Assembly: GCF_905196875.1 (NCBI RefSeq)
Contig: NZ_CAJJWO010000054.1
Coordinates: 1-35,317 of the forward strand
DNA: 35,317 nucleotides
Origin: an uncultured Parabacteroides sp.
Lineage (GTDB): Bacteria > Bacteroidota > Bacteroidia > Bacteroidales > Tannerellaceae
Direction of reading: 5' to 3'
Shown: in pieces, positions 7,923 to 15,409 of the stretch
How positions within the stretch are numbered: the stretch's first letter is position 1
Layout: the number at the start of each line of letters is the position of its first letter
Made by a program: the position numbers and the translations under genes
Notes under the pieces: generated by a model
The model's database searches: none
What the model was told of the DNA's origin: nothing
What the model saw: only the letters and a program-made list of their open reading frames with translations

Positions 7923-8957
7923 CTAATTGTTTTTCTGATAATTCTCTATCATTTCCCCTACCTCTTTCAATGTCTTCACATCAATATCTCTTATTTTACC
8001 GTTATAATCCGGTCCGACATTAATTGAAAATATATTCCCATATTTGACAGCTTCTTTATAATCATTAAATATTTTATCAGCAGAATGACATAAATTATCA
8101 TGTTTAGGCAACGAATAAAACCAATCAGCCCCTCCCTTATGTTTTGGAAGTATCGGATAAGTAAATTCTGCTACCAAATATCCTTTATAACTTCCTTCAT
8201 TTTCCTTATTGTTATGACTGGCATCTGTATCACCTAATTTACCGGCCTTACCTCTCTCACGAAGGCAAAGACGCCCTGATGGTTCACCTGTATTATATCC
8301 GACAAAGCAATTCGGTTGAAATTGATGAACCCAACGGGTTGTTTCTTCATGCGACAAACCGCCATCACCAACAGCATGATCAAACCAAATCAGTTCAATT
8401 GGCCCATATTGTGTCAATAATTCTTTTAACTGAGCTTTTTTTACCTCCGGATTAATTCCTCCGGCATCATAATTTCCGCGACCACCTTTCCCGCGCTTCG
8501 CTCCCGGCCAGTTCCAATCAGCTTCCGAATAATACAAACCTAACTTAATACCATACTTGTCACAGGATTTACGTAACATTTTCAATACATCCTTTTTTAA
8601 AGGAGCATTGATCACTTTTAAATCCGTAGTCTTCGTATCCCATAAACAAAAACCATCATGATGTTTAGTCAATACATAAATGTAATTCATTCCGGCTTCT
8701 TTAGCCACTCTTGCCCATTGATCTGTATCACACTTTGTCGCACGGAAAAATTCAGGCGGCAACTCCTGTCCGGTCCACTCTATACCGGAAAATGTACTAA
8801 ATGACCAGCAGATAAACATTCCAAATTTCATATCCGAAATTTGTTTTGCCCTGACCTCATCCGGTATTTTCTCTTGAATGATCATACTTTTTTTCTGAGG
8901 GACAACAGATAATGAATGTAAAAAACAAACACACAGAATAATAACTTTCAATTTCAT
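7923..8957 (-). CDS. GH29 alpha-L-fucosidase, catalytic domain only
   Basis: Retaining alpha-L-fucosidase family, 344 aa, with an N-terminal signal sequence (MKLKVIILCVCFLHSLSVV). GH29 landmarks: FGMFICWSFSTFSGIEW (45-61), LTKHHDGFCLWDT (96-108), KLGLYYSEADW (138-148) and IELIWFDHAVGDGG (187-200), with Asp193 the expected nucleophile. A C-terminal INVGPDYNGKI block closes the barrel. The protein stops right after the barrel and lacks the C-terminal beta-sandwich usual in this group. That domain is encoded as a separate lipoprotein by the gene just upstream (8973-9335), 15 bp away in the same transcript. The enzyme may need it in trans, or it may be a natural short form. Confidence 0.92.
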   Translation of the reverse strand: MKLKVIILCVCFLHSLSVVPQKKSMIIQEKIPDEVRAKQISDMKFGMFICWSFSTFSGIEWTGQELPPEFFRATKCDTDQWARVAKEAGMNYIYVLTKHHDGFCLWDTKTTDLKVINAPLKKDVLKMLRKSCDKYGIKLGLYYSEADWNWPGAKRGKGGRGNYDAGGINPEVKKAQLKELLTQYGPIELIWFDHAVGDGGLSHEETTRWVHQFQPNCFVGYNTGEPSGRLCLRERGKAGKLGDTDASHNNKENEGSYKGYLVAEFTYPILPKHKGGADWFYSLPKHDNLCHSADKIFNDYKEAVKYGNIFSINVGPDYNGKIRDIDVKTLKEVGEMIENYQKNN

Positions 8958-8972
8958 GGCTTACATATTTAA

Positions 8973-9335
8973 TTAATCAACTTCTTCTTCCGATGCTTTA
9001 TAAATTCCTATTTCTGCAATTTGCAGTAAATCGCGGGATTGCCTAATAACAATACGAGCTTTCTCCGTTTCCACCGGATCGAAACGAAGAATACGTTTAT
9101 AACCGATGGTCGTCCCTTCCGCTACAACCTTCCACTGATTATCCATCCAACACTCCAATGCGAAATCTTCTACCCGTTGGCCTTCCGTTATATTTTCCTG
9201 TAATAACAAACGATCAGTTGCTCCTTCCGGGAACGAACAGGAAGTAATATATTTTTCCTTCTGTCTGCTATCACAAGAGAAAAAAGAACAGAAAGCCAAC
9301 CCTAATAAAAAATAGTTCATCAAAAATGTCCTCAT
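8973..9335 (-). CDS. lipoprotein consisting of a stand-alone GH29-type C-terminal domain
   Basis: Predicted outer-membrane or periplasmic lipoprotein, 120 aa. The N-terminus is a lipoprotein signal with the acylated residue at about Cys21 (LAFCSFFSC). The body reads like the extreme C-terminal discoidin-like domain of GH29 fucosidases: DRLLLQENITEGQRVEDFAL, then GTTIGYKRILRF, then ARIVIRQSRDLLQIAEIGIYKA. No catalytic motif is present. It is the first gene after a conserved PUL promoter (9385-9449) and precedes the GH29 gene that lacks this domain. The order is domain first, barrel second, so it is not a simple frameshifted GH29. Likely roles are sugar binding or completing the neighbour enzyme; this is inference. 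Confidence 0.8.
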   Translation of the reverse strand: MRTFLMNYFLLGLAFCSFFSCDSRQKEKYITSCSFPEGATDRLLLQENITEGQRVEDFALECWMDNQWKVVAEGTTIGYKRILRFDPVETEKARIVIRQSRDLLQIAEIGIYKASEEEVD

Positions 9336-9363
9336 GATCTTAATATAGTATTTAAAGCAATAA

Positions 9364-9398
9364 AAAACCTACTTTTGAATGCTACAAAAGTAGGTTTT
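9364..9398. repeat. 14-bp inverted repeat over the -7/start region of the GH29-unit promoter
   Basis: Perfect arms AAAACCTACTTTTG (9364-9377) and CAAAAGTAGGTTTT (9385-9398) with a 7-nt centre. The right arm is the minus-strand -7 box. The same arm length and centre length recur in front of GH95 (24218-24252). Confidence 0.75.
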
Positions 9399-9449
9399 AT
9401 CTGTACCCAATCATTGAATAAACAATGCCAATCTTTGTATAATCTTATT
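9385..9449 (-). promoter_or_regulatory. shared PUL promoter module, copy A (drives 9335-6125)
   Basis: Read on the minus strand: distal block AATAAGATTATACAA, then CAAT about 20 bp before the -7 box, then TACTTTTG (a TAnnTTTG match) ending at 9385. The predicted start near 9378 gives a leader of about 40 nt before the lipoprotein ATG. Block spacing is identical to copies B, C and D. Confidence 0.75.
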
Positions 9450-9456
9450 TTTCTAT

Positions 9457-9597
9457 TCAACGAACTTTCATGACCACCTCTATCTTGTCCACATCCGGTC
9501 CTGTTTCTTTCGGATTACTCAACCGGATCACATTGTCAACTTCCTCCAACTGTTCCAGCCCATCATCTGAGAACGTGCCTACTGCGCCTCCGTACAA
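9457..9597 (-). pseudogene. out-of-frame remnant resembling the end of a carbohydrate-binding module
   Basis: An open frame of 46 codons without a start codon, overlapping the last codons of the upstream enzyme gene in another frame and ending with TGA at 9457-9459. It reads LYGGAVGTFSDDGLEQLEEV, then DNVIRLSNPKETGPDVDKIE, then VVMKVR. The pattern NVIRLSNP..TGPDVDKIEV resembles the last strands of CBM6/CBM35-type modules. Either one indel removed this tail from the enzyme at 9579-10928, or it is the scar of a deleted gene. The distal block of promoter copy A ends only 8 bp beyond its stop codon. Confidence 0.5.
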
Positions 9598-10928
9598 CTA
9601 TTCAGCCACCAACCCAAATACCCCCAAGCAATATGTGCCCCGAACCATTCCTCACGAGAAGGAAAAGTATCTTCTTTTTTATCCTGGTAATATTGCCCGG
9701 TAACATCCCGGTCGAGCATAAATATCATTTCTTTATTACGAGCAAAAGCCCAGTCCAATCCTTTAACCGAAGCCTCACGATCCCAGCCGAACAGATGAGC
9801 CATAACATCCATCAGCCAATAGTTAGCCTGCCTTTTTCCTCCCCAATCATTCCCCTCCGGAAAATAAATAAGGGAAGAAGCCTTCCCGTCATCTGTTTTC
9901 TGATACATCGTTTTTCCATTGAACAAGCGCTCAGAAAGAGCATAATAAACCACATCACCATTATACAAAGAAGACTGTAGCCATTCTTTTCCAGCCAATT
10001 CATACGTCCATGCGTTGATCGCATTCAACATAAATGCCGACATATAATCCGGATGCATTATCTTATGGTTGACTACTGTTCCGTCAGAGTTCATATTACT
10101 GCCGTTCAACACCTTGTTCAGCACCATACCATCCACCGCGATTGCTTTCCGGGTATCTTCGGGCATGGCATAAGCAGAAAGCTGTAATTCGACCAGCTTC
10201 CGCATCCACCCCCCGTAATGGTTGTGACCGGGCATCATCACCGTAGCAACAGCCAGAATATTTGAGTTCCATCCGTTTTCTTCGGCTTTGGTATCCCCTT
10301 CCGAGAGTATGTTCCCTGCCAGATCCCGATAATAAGGCACCTTGTAATCGAGGAAGCGGTCCGCCTCATGTACTGTCATCCGGCAAACTAACTCTTGATC
10401 CGAAGCAGACAATTCATCCCATAGAATCCAAGCCGCATGTGCAGCTCGTGCTGCCCATAAAGCACTTTGCCATTGGTCTCCCCAACCTTCCTTACCGATA
10501 TTCGCTTTATGTCGGTAAGCGATCGAACGGATCAGCTGAACTGTCATTTTCATAGCCTCCCGTTCGGACACGTATGAAACCGACGGGTCGTAAACTCCCG
10601 TTCTCAAGCAAACTCCCAACGTAAGAGCATGGTGGGCCGCCGGGCGTATGAAATGCTCCGTCTTTCCCCCGAAATCGAAATATTCTCCAGTCTGATCCTG
10701 AAAACGCTTTATCTCTTTATACCATTTATTCAAGGTATACCGGTTGTTTAACCTCAACATATATCTCATTTCGTCCGAAAAAGCTCCTTGGGGAGCCGGA
10801 CGCTTCCATTTGTCTGGTGAAACTGGGACCACCAGTTCTCTCAACTGTTTTACTTCATCGGCAATGCCCTTTACAGGACAAAACAGCAAACAATAAACTA
10901 ATACAACACAAAAACTAAAATACTTCAT
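9579..10928 (-). CDS. secreted alpha-helical (toroid-like) carbohydrate-active enzyme, family not assigned
   Basis: 449 aa with a clear signal peptide (about 1-23, MKYFSFCVVLVYCLLFCPVKG). The rest is mostly helical and rich in Trp, His and Tyr, with pairs of helices typical of (alpha/alpha) toroid lyases and glycosidases: RPAAHHALTLGVCLRTG, GWGDQWQSALWAARAAHAAW, GHNHYGGWMRKLVELQLSAY, NSDGTVVNHKIMHPDYM, and GNDWGGKRQANYWLMDVMAH. I do not recognise the exact family, so neither hydrolase nor lyase activity is claimed. It is the last gene of the susC/susD/sulfatase unit, 11 bp after the sulfatase gene. Its stop codon at 9579 is directly followed by an out-of-frame, domain-like tail (9457-9597), so the protein may be shorter than its relatives. 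Confidence 0.75.
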   Translation of the reverse strand: MKYFSFCVVLVYCLLFCPVKGIADEVKQLRELVVPVSPDKWKRPAPQGAFSDEMRYMLRLNNRYTLNKWYKEIKRFQDQTGEYFDFGGKTEHFIRPAAHHALTLGVCLRTGVYDPSVSYVSEREAMKMTVQLIRSIAYRHKANIGKEGWGDQWQSALWAARAAHAAWILWDELSASDQELVCRMTVHEADRFLDYKVPYYRDLAGNILSEGDTKAEENGWNSNILAVATVMMPGHNHYGGWMRKLVELQLSAYAMPEDTRKAIAVDGMVLNKVLNGSNMNSDGTVVNHKIMHPDYMSAFMLNAINAWTYELAGKEWLQSSLYNGDVVYYALSERLFNGKTMYQKTDDGKASSLIYFPEGNDWGGKRQANYWLMDVMAHLFGWDREASVKGLDWAFARNKEMIFMLDRDVTGQYYQDKKEDTFPSREEWFGAHIAWGYLGWWLNSCTEAQ

Positions 10929-10939
10929 TATTTATTCTT

Positions 10940-12385
10940 TTATATATTTATTTCCTTATTCTCTTTTATCGCCCTATTTGCATCTTCTCCCATCCGGATC
11001 ATAACCTTTACAAGATCGGGATATTTGGATGCCATATTGATCGTTTCCCCCAAATCTTTTTCCAGATCATATAATTCAACTGGAAGTTGCTTCCCCTGAC
11101 GGTCAGTCTTTGGCATAATCAGTTTCCAATGCTGATAACGGACACTTTCTATACCTCCGCGAGGGCGAAACCCAAATACCGCTTTATGAGGAGATTTCGC
11201 ATTTTTCTCTCCTTTCATCAAAGGTAATATGTTTTTCCCATCGATCGGGCGATCTGTCGGAATCTCCGCACCGGCCACAACTGCTATTGTTGTAAATAAA
11301 TCCATACCGGTTGTCAATTCGTTACATTCTTTTCCTGCCGGTATTACCCCCGGCCAAGTCAAAATGCAAGATACACGAATGCCCCCGTCATACTTCTCCT
11401 GATATTTGCCGCCACGTAACACATGCTTACGATTAGGATCGGTTTCCCCGAAGCGACCATAACAATTCTCAAGTTCCTTATCCTTATGGATTAGCGGACC
11501 ATTGTCGGAAGTGATGATTATCCATGTATTATCTTCAATTTTCATCCGTTTCACCATATCCATGATAACCCCGACCGTATTATCCAGATACTCCACTGCA
11601 TCCCCGAAAGCTCCCGCTTGGCTTCTACCCTCGAATCCGCGTGGTATAAAATAAGGCGTATGCGTTTCTATATTGGAATACTGCAAATAAAACGGTTTCT
11701 CCCTTTTTACTGAATTAAAGATGAATTTACAAGCTTCACGCTGGAACAAAGCGGGCAATTCCGCCAAATCGTTATTGTCGCATTCCTTTATGACTTGTGC
11801 CTGCCGAATCAATGGTATAGCCGGGTCGCTGATACCGCTGGGACGTACTCCTGTCCCTCCCAACCGTTCCGGTCCATGGTCGTTAGGATAGGGTATCCCT
11901 ACAAATTCATCAAAACCATGTACAACAGGAAGGTACTGAGGCAAATGTCCCAGATGCCATTTCCCGACCAAACCGGTCGTATATCCCTGCTTTTTCAATA
12001 GTTCGGCAATACAAACTTCCTCTTCATCTTCCAAACCATTCGGAGTATGAGGAAACAGAACAGACAAACCAGTTCCGTTATTTACACGAGGAGCATACCT
12101 TCCTGTCAACAATGCGGCACGGGAAGGCGTACTGGTACCATGAGGAGCGTAGAAGTCGGTAAACTTCATCCCCTTCTCCGCCAACGCATCGATATTCGGA
12201 GTTTTAATATCCTGGCTACCGAAACAGCTCAGATCATCATAGCCGACATCATCCATTAGGATATGGATAATATTCGGACGTTTCTTTTTCCCAGCCTCTT
12301 TATCATTTCCGGCAAAGCCCTGCATAGGCATCATAGAAACCAGCAAACCAGCCTTCAGCAATAAAATCTGTTTTTTATAATCCAT
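10940..12385 (-). CDS. S1-family sulfatase (Ser-type), first of three by position
   Basis: Secreted arylsulfatase-type sulfatase, 481 aa, with an N-terminal signal sequence (ends about MQGFAG). The formylglycine motif is S85-T-P-S-R89 followed by AALLTGRY. Metal-binding DDVGYDD lies at 45-51, GKWHLG follows, and TSDNGP is further on; HTPYFIPRGF contributes another active-site His. The Ser at the modified position means maturation by a radical-SAM anSME, which is not encoded in the window. It starts 6 bp after the previous sulfatase stop, so the two are co-translated from one message. The sulfate position and sugar (subfamily) cannot be assigned without a profile search. Confidence 0.93.
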   Translation of the reverse strand: MDYKKQILLLKAGLLVSMMPMQGFAGNDKEAGKKKRPNIIHILMDDVGYDDLSCFGSQDIKTPNIDALAEKGMKFTDFYAPHGTSTPSRAALLTGRYAPRVNNGTGLSVLFPHTPNGLEDEEEVCIAELLKKQGYTTGLVGKWHLGHLPQYLPVVHGFDEFVGIPYPNDHGPERLGGTGVRPSGISDPAIPLIRQAQVIKECDNNDLAELPALFQREACKFIFNSVKREKPFYLQYSNIETHTPYFIPRGFEGRSQAGAFGDAVEYLDNTVGVIMDMVKRMKIEDNTWIIITSDNGPLIHKDKELENCYGRFGETDPNRKHVLRGGKYQEKYDGGIRVSCILTWPGVIPAGKECNELTTGMDLFTTIAVVAGAEIPTDRPIDGKNILPLMKGEKNAKSPHKAVFGFRPRGGIESVRYQHWKLIMPKTDRQGKQLPVELYDLEKDLGETINMASKYPDLVKVMIRMGEDANRAIKENKEINI

Positions 12386-12391
12386 AATAAA

Positions 12392-13807
12392 TTACTTCTT
12401 ATCAATTAAACCATGTTGACGTTGTCCGGTCGGTTTACGACGAGTCAAGTTGTCGCCCAAGTCATCACGCATATCGTCCGCTATTTTCATCAACCGCTGT
12501 ACCACCTCAGGATATTGCGAAATCACATCATAACGTTCACCCGGATCACGCCGCAAATCATAAAGAACAGCCTTACGTATTTCTTTCATAGTCAATTTAC
12601 CCGGTTGCCCATCATTACCAGGGACATATTCTTCGTAAGTAGCATGTTTATGCGGAAAGATAAGTTTAAAAGTTCCATCGGTCACAGCTTCAAGATCATT
12701 CTGATTGAAATAATAGACAAAAGAAGTACGCGGATTAGCATTTTTTTCACCTTTAATCAAAGGCAATAAACTGACTCCATCAATTCGATGCGCAGGAAGC
12801 GGAGACTGGCTGACCTCGGCTATCGTAGGGAAAAGGTCGATGTTGGAGGCCAACTTATTACAGCTTGTACCCGGTTCGATTTGCCCTTTCCAATACATCA
12901 CGCAAGGTACACGATTACCGCCGTCGAAAGTGGCAGCTTTGGCTTCTCGCAATCCACCGGTCGACCCGGCATGGTTACCGTAATTAGCCCAAGGGCCATT
13001 ATCTGAAGTCAATATAACTAATGTGTTTTCTTCCAATCCTTCCTCACGGAGAGTTTTAAGTACCTCCCCTACGCTCCAATCGATCTCCATCATCACATCC
13101 CCGTAAAGCCCCTGCTCGCTCTTCCCCTTGAATTTGTCAGAAACGGCTAGTGGCACATGCGGCATGGAATGTGCCAGATAAACGAGGAAAGGCTTATCCT
13201 TGTTCTTGCGGATAAAGTCGACGGTACGGGCAGTATAGTCTGTCGTGAACTTTGTCTGGTCAGTGTTATAGCCTATCACTTTATTACCATCGGTGGTCGG
13301 CAGATCGGGAAAATTAAAAACTTCTCCCTGTTGAGGATGATAGGGCCACATATCGTTCGAGTAAGGCAATCCATAGTATTCATCGAAACCGTTCTGCAAA
13401 GGGAGGAACTGATGAGCATCGCCCAGATGCCATTTTCCGAATATAGCAGTCCGGTAACCTTTTTGCTTTACCAGTTCCCCTAAAGTCATCTCATTCTCAT
13501 GAATACCATACGGACAATCGGGGCCCGGTGCACCTGCAAAACCAATACGATTCGGATAACACCCTGTGAGTAACCCGGCGCGAGAAGCACCACTTATAGG
13601 CTGTCCTACCAGAAAATGAGTAAAACGCATTCCCTCGGCTGCCATCCGGTCGATATTTGGTGTTTCATAGCCGATGGCTCCATTAAAAGAAAAATCGCCA
13701 TAACCAACATCATCAAGATTGATTACTATAAAATTCGTGGGATCGGCTGCTTGCGCCCATACAGGGACAACAGTACCGGCCACCAATAAAGAAAGTGTAT
13801 ATTTCAT
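12392..13807 (-). CDS. S1-family sulfatase (Ser-type, S-G-A-S-R motif)
   Basis: Secreted sulfatase, 471 aa, with a signal peptide (about 1-20, ends WAQA). The maturation motif is S72-G-A-S-R76 then AGLLTGCYP, with Ala instead of the more usual Pro at the third place; Ala is an accepted variant of the family. Other landmarks are NLDDVGYGDF (30-39), GKWHLGDAHQFLP, HSMPHVPLAVS and LTSDNGPWANYG. It lies in the middle of a tight run of three sulfatase genes, 40 bp after the one upstream and 6 bp before the next. The product probably removes sulfate from a different sugar position than its neighbours (inference from divergent sequences). Confidence 0.93.
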   Translation of the reverse strand: MKYTLSLLVAGTVVPVWAQAADPTNFIVINLDDVGYGDFSFNGAIGYETPNIDRMAAEGMRFTHFLVGQPISGASRAGLLTGCYPNRIGFAGAPGPDCPYGIHENEMTLGELVKQKGYRTAIFGKWHLGDAHQFLPLQNGFDEYYGLPYSNDMWPYHPQQGEVFNFPDLPTTDGNKVIGYNTDQTKFTTDYTARTVDFIRKNKDKPFLVYLAHSMPHVPLAVSDKFKGKSEQGLYGDVMMEIDWSVGEVLKTLREEGLEENTLVILTSDNGPWANYGNHAGSTGGLREAKAATFDGGNRVPCVMYWKGQIEPGTSCNKLASNIDLFPTIAEVSQSPLPAHRIDGVSLLPLIKGEKNANPRTSFVYYFNQNDLEAVTDGTFKLIFPHKHATYEEYVPGNDGQPGKLTMKEIRKAVLYDLRRDPGERYDVISQYPEVVQRLMKIADDMRDDLGDNLTRRKPTGQRQHGLIDKK

Positions 13808-13847
13808 TATGCTATATTATATTTAACTCATTATTATTCTAAAATTG

Positions 13848-15296
13848 TCACTGTGTTATATTCCACCAATTCTGCCCAACCTTATCATACGATTTACGAC
13901 CATATTCTTTTCCGGAAAACGAGCTTTCATAACTTTTCAACTGCGCCGACAAAATTTTGCGTAATCGTTTGGTAACATCAGGCAACAGTTCCACCAAGTT
14001 ATGCTTTTCACAGGGATCATCCTCTATATCGTACAATTCATACTGACTTTCCGAATAATATAACTTATATTTTCCCTGTATCACAGCCCCCTGGCGTCCC
14101 GAACAAAATACCAATTCTTTCTTCTTTGTCGATGCCTCCCCTGTTATCAACGGCCAGAAGGACTCACCATCCAACTCACGTCCAGCAGGATAGGCTACAC
14201 CTATCATATTCAGCAAAGAAGGCAAATAATCGGATGTGGAACACGGTTCCTTCAAAACCCCGGGTGTCTTTATCCGATCAGGCCAAACCATAAATGCCGG
14301 AACCCTTATCCCGCCTTCGTGTAAAGAACGCTTCTTTCCCATATAACTACCCGCCGTACCCGGCGTATTCAGTTCAGGCCCGTTGTCGCTACAAAACAAT
14401 ATAATCGTATTTTCATATACCTGCTTGTTTTTCAGAAAAGAAACCATGCGATCCACCTGTTCATCCAAAGCCGTAATACAACCATAATAATTTTTTTCTT
14501 CCAAAGAATAGTTTTCATATAAGGCAACATGTTCAGAACCTGCAACACAAGGCAGGTGAGGAGCATGAAACCATACGACACTGAAAAAAGGCTTCTCTTC
14601 AGCAACCGAGCGATCGATAAAGGGCAGAACACGATCCATAATAACCCGGCTATCATCACCAGCTAAACCTTCGGTAACTTTATTGCCTTCTATATCCCAA
14701 TAAAACGTACCATAAGTCAAAGCTGTATCCTTATCTTGTATATAATCCCAAAAACGACCATTGTTTGTCTGTGGTTTAAGCATCGGATCAAAAGTCGGAA
14801 CTTTAGATTCTGTCACAAACGCCACATCATAACCATGCCATGCGGGAGGATTATATAAATGCTCGTTTTCAGGACGCCCCCTGTTCGCATCGATCTCTTT
14901 ACAAGTCAATGTACCCAAATGCCATTTACCAAAGTGACCTGTTGTATAACCGGCCTGTTTCAGAAGCTCGGGCAATGTAATTTCCTCCGGTCGCAAAATC
15001 CCTTCATTTGCCGAAAAAACACCTGTACGGAAAGGATTACGTCCGGTGAGCACACTAGCTCTGGTTGGCGAAGACAAAGGTCCTGCCGAATAGAATCTAT
15101 CCATTCTCACTCCTTCAGCTGCTAGCCGGTCCAAGCAAGGTGTTTTAATCATCCGGTTACCATTAAAGCCGACATCTGCCCATCCCATATCGTCGGCCAT
15201 AACCAAGATTATATTAGGTAGCTTAACTGTTTGTTGCGCATTAGATACCCAAAAAGAAAGGAGAAGACTACCTATTGTCAATATATTTTTCCTCAT
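13848..15296 (-). CDS. S1-family sulfatase (Ser-type), first in the transcript
   Basis: Secreted sulfatase. The frame is open to 15335, but the ATG at 15296 gives a proper signal peptide (MRKNILTIGSLLLSFWVSNA) and is chosen; the product is 482 aa. The formylglycine motif is S75-S-P-T-R79 then ASVLTGRNPF. Also seen are MADDMGWADVG (33-43), GKWHLGTL, FHAPHLPC and FCSDNGPE. It is the first enzyme gene after susD, separated from it by a terminator-like hairpin (15308-15378), so its expression may be tuned separately from the transporter. The C-terminus (YGRKSYDKVGQNWWNITQ) is Trp-rich, as in many Bacteroides sulfatases. Confidence 0.93.
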   Translation of the reverse strand: MRKNILTIGSLLLSFWVSNAQQTVKLPNIILVMADDMGWADVGFNGNRMIKTPCLDRLAAEGVRMDRFYSAGPLSSPTRASVLTGRNPFRTGVFSANEGILRPEEITLPELLKQAGYTTGHFGKWHLGTLTCKEIDANRGRPENEHLYNPPAWHGYDVAFVTESKVPTFDPMLKPQTNNGRFWDYIQDKDTALTYGTFYWDIEGNKVTEGLAGDDSRVIMDRVLPFIDRSVAEEKPFFSVVWFHAPHLPCVAGSEHVALYENYSLEEKNYYGCITALDEQVDRMVSFLKNKQVYENTIILFCSDNGPELNTPGTAGSYMGKKRSLHEGGIRVPAFMVWPDRIKTPGVLKEPCSTSDYLPSLLNMIGVAYPAGRELDGESFWPLITGEASTKKKELVFCSGRQGAVIQGKYKLYYSESQYELYDIEDDPCEKHNLVELLPDVTKRLRKILSAQLKSYESSFSGKEYGRKSYDKVGQNWWNITQ

Positions 15297-15307
15297 GATA
15301 TTATAGT

Positions 15308-15378
15308 AAAGAAAAACAAAGCACAGAGATATCAAACTGTAGGCAAACCATCAACCTTGCAGCTTTATATCTCTGTGC
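15308..15378 (-). terminator. hairpin with U-rich tail between susD and the sulfatase genes (attenuator)
   Basis: Perfect 12-bp arms GCACAGAGATAT and ATATCTCTGTGC with a 34-nt loop. On the minus strand the stem is followed by TTTGTTTTTCTTT, giving intrinsic-terminator form in the direction of the operon. No new promoter is seen before the sulfatase ATG 12 bp on, so partial read-through that lowers enzyme relative to transporter expression is the likely role. Confidence 0.6.
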
Positions 15379-15409
15379 ATAGAACTATTTAGATTACTTC
15401 AAACAATTT

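Noticed and set aside
7919..9335. Frameshifted single GH29 gene
   Set aside because: The domain gene has its own lipoprotein signal and lies upstream of the catalytic gene, so no frameshift can join them in the normal order.
9364..9398. The 14-bp inverted repeat as a simple terminator of the upstream unit
   Set aside because: A T-run of only four sits in the arm itself on the plus side and none follows on the minus side; its fixed relation to the -7 box and to the copy at 24218-24252 favours a promoter element. Weak termination is not excluded.
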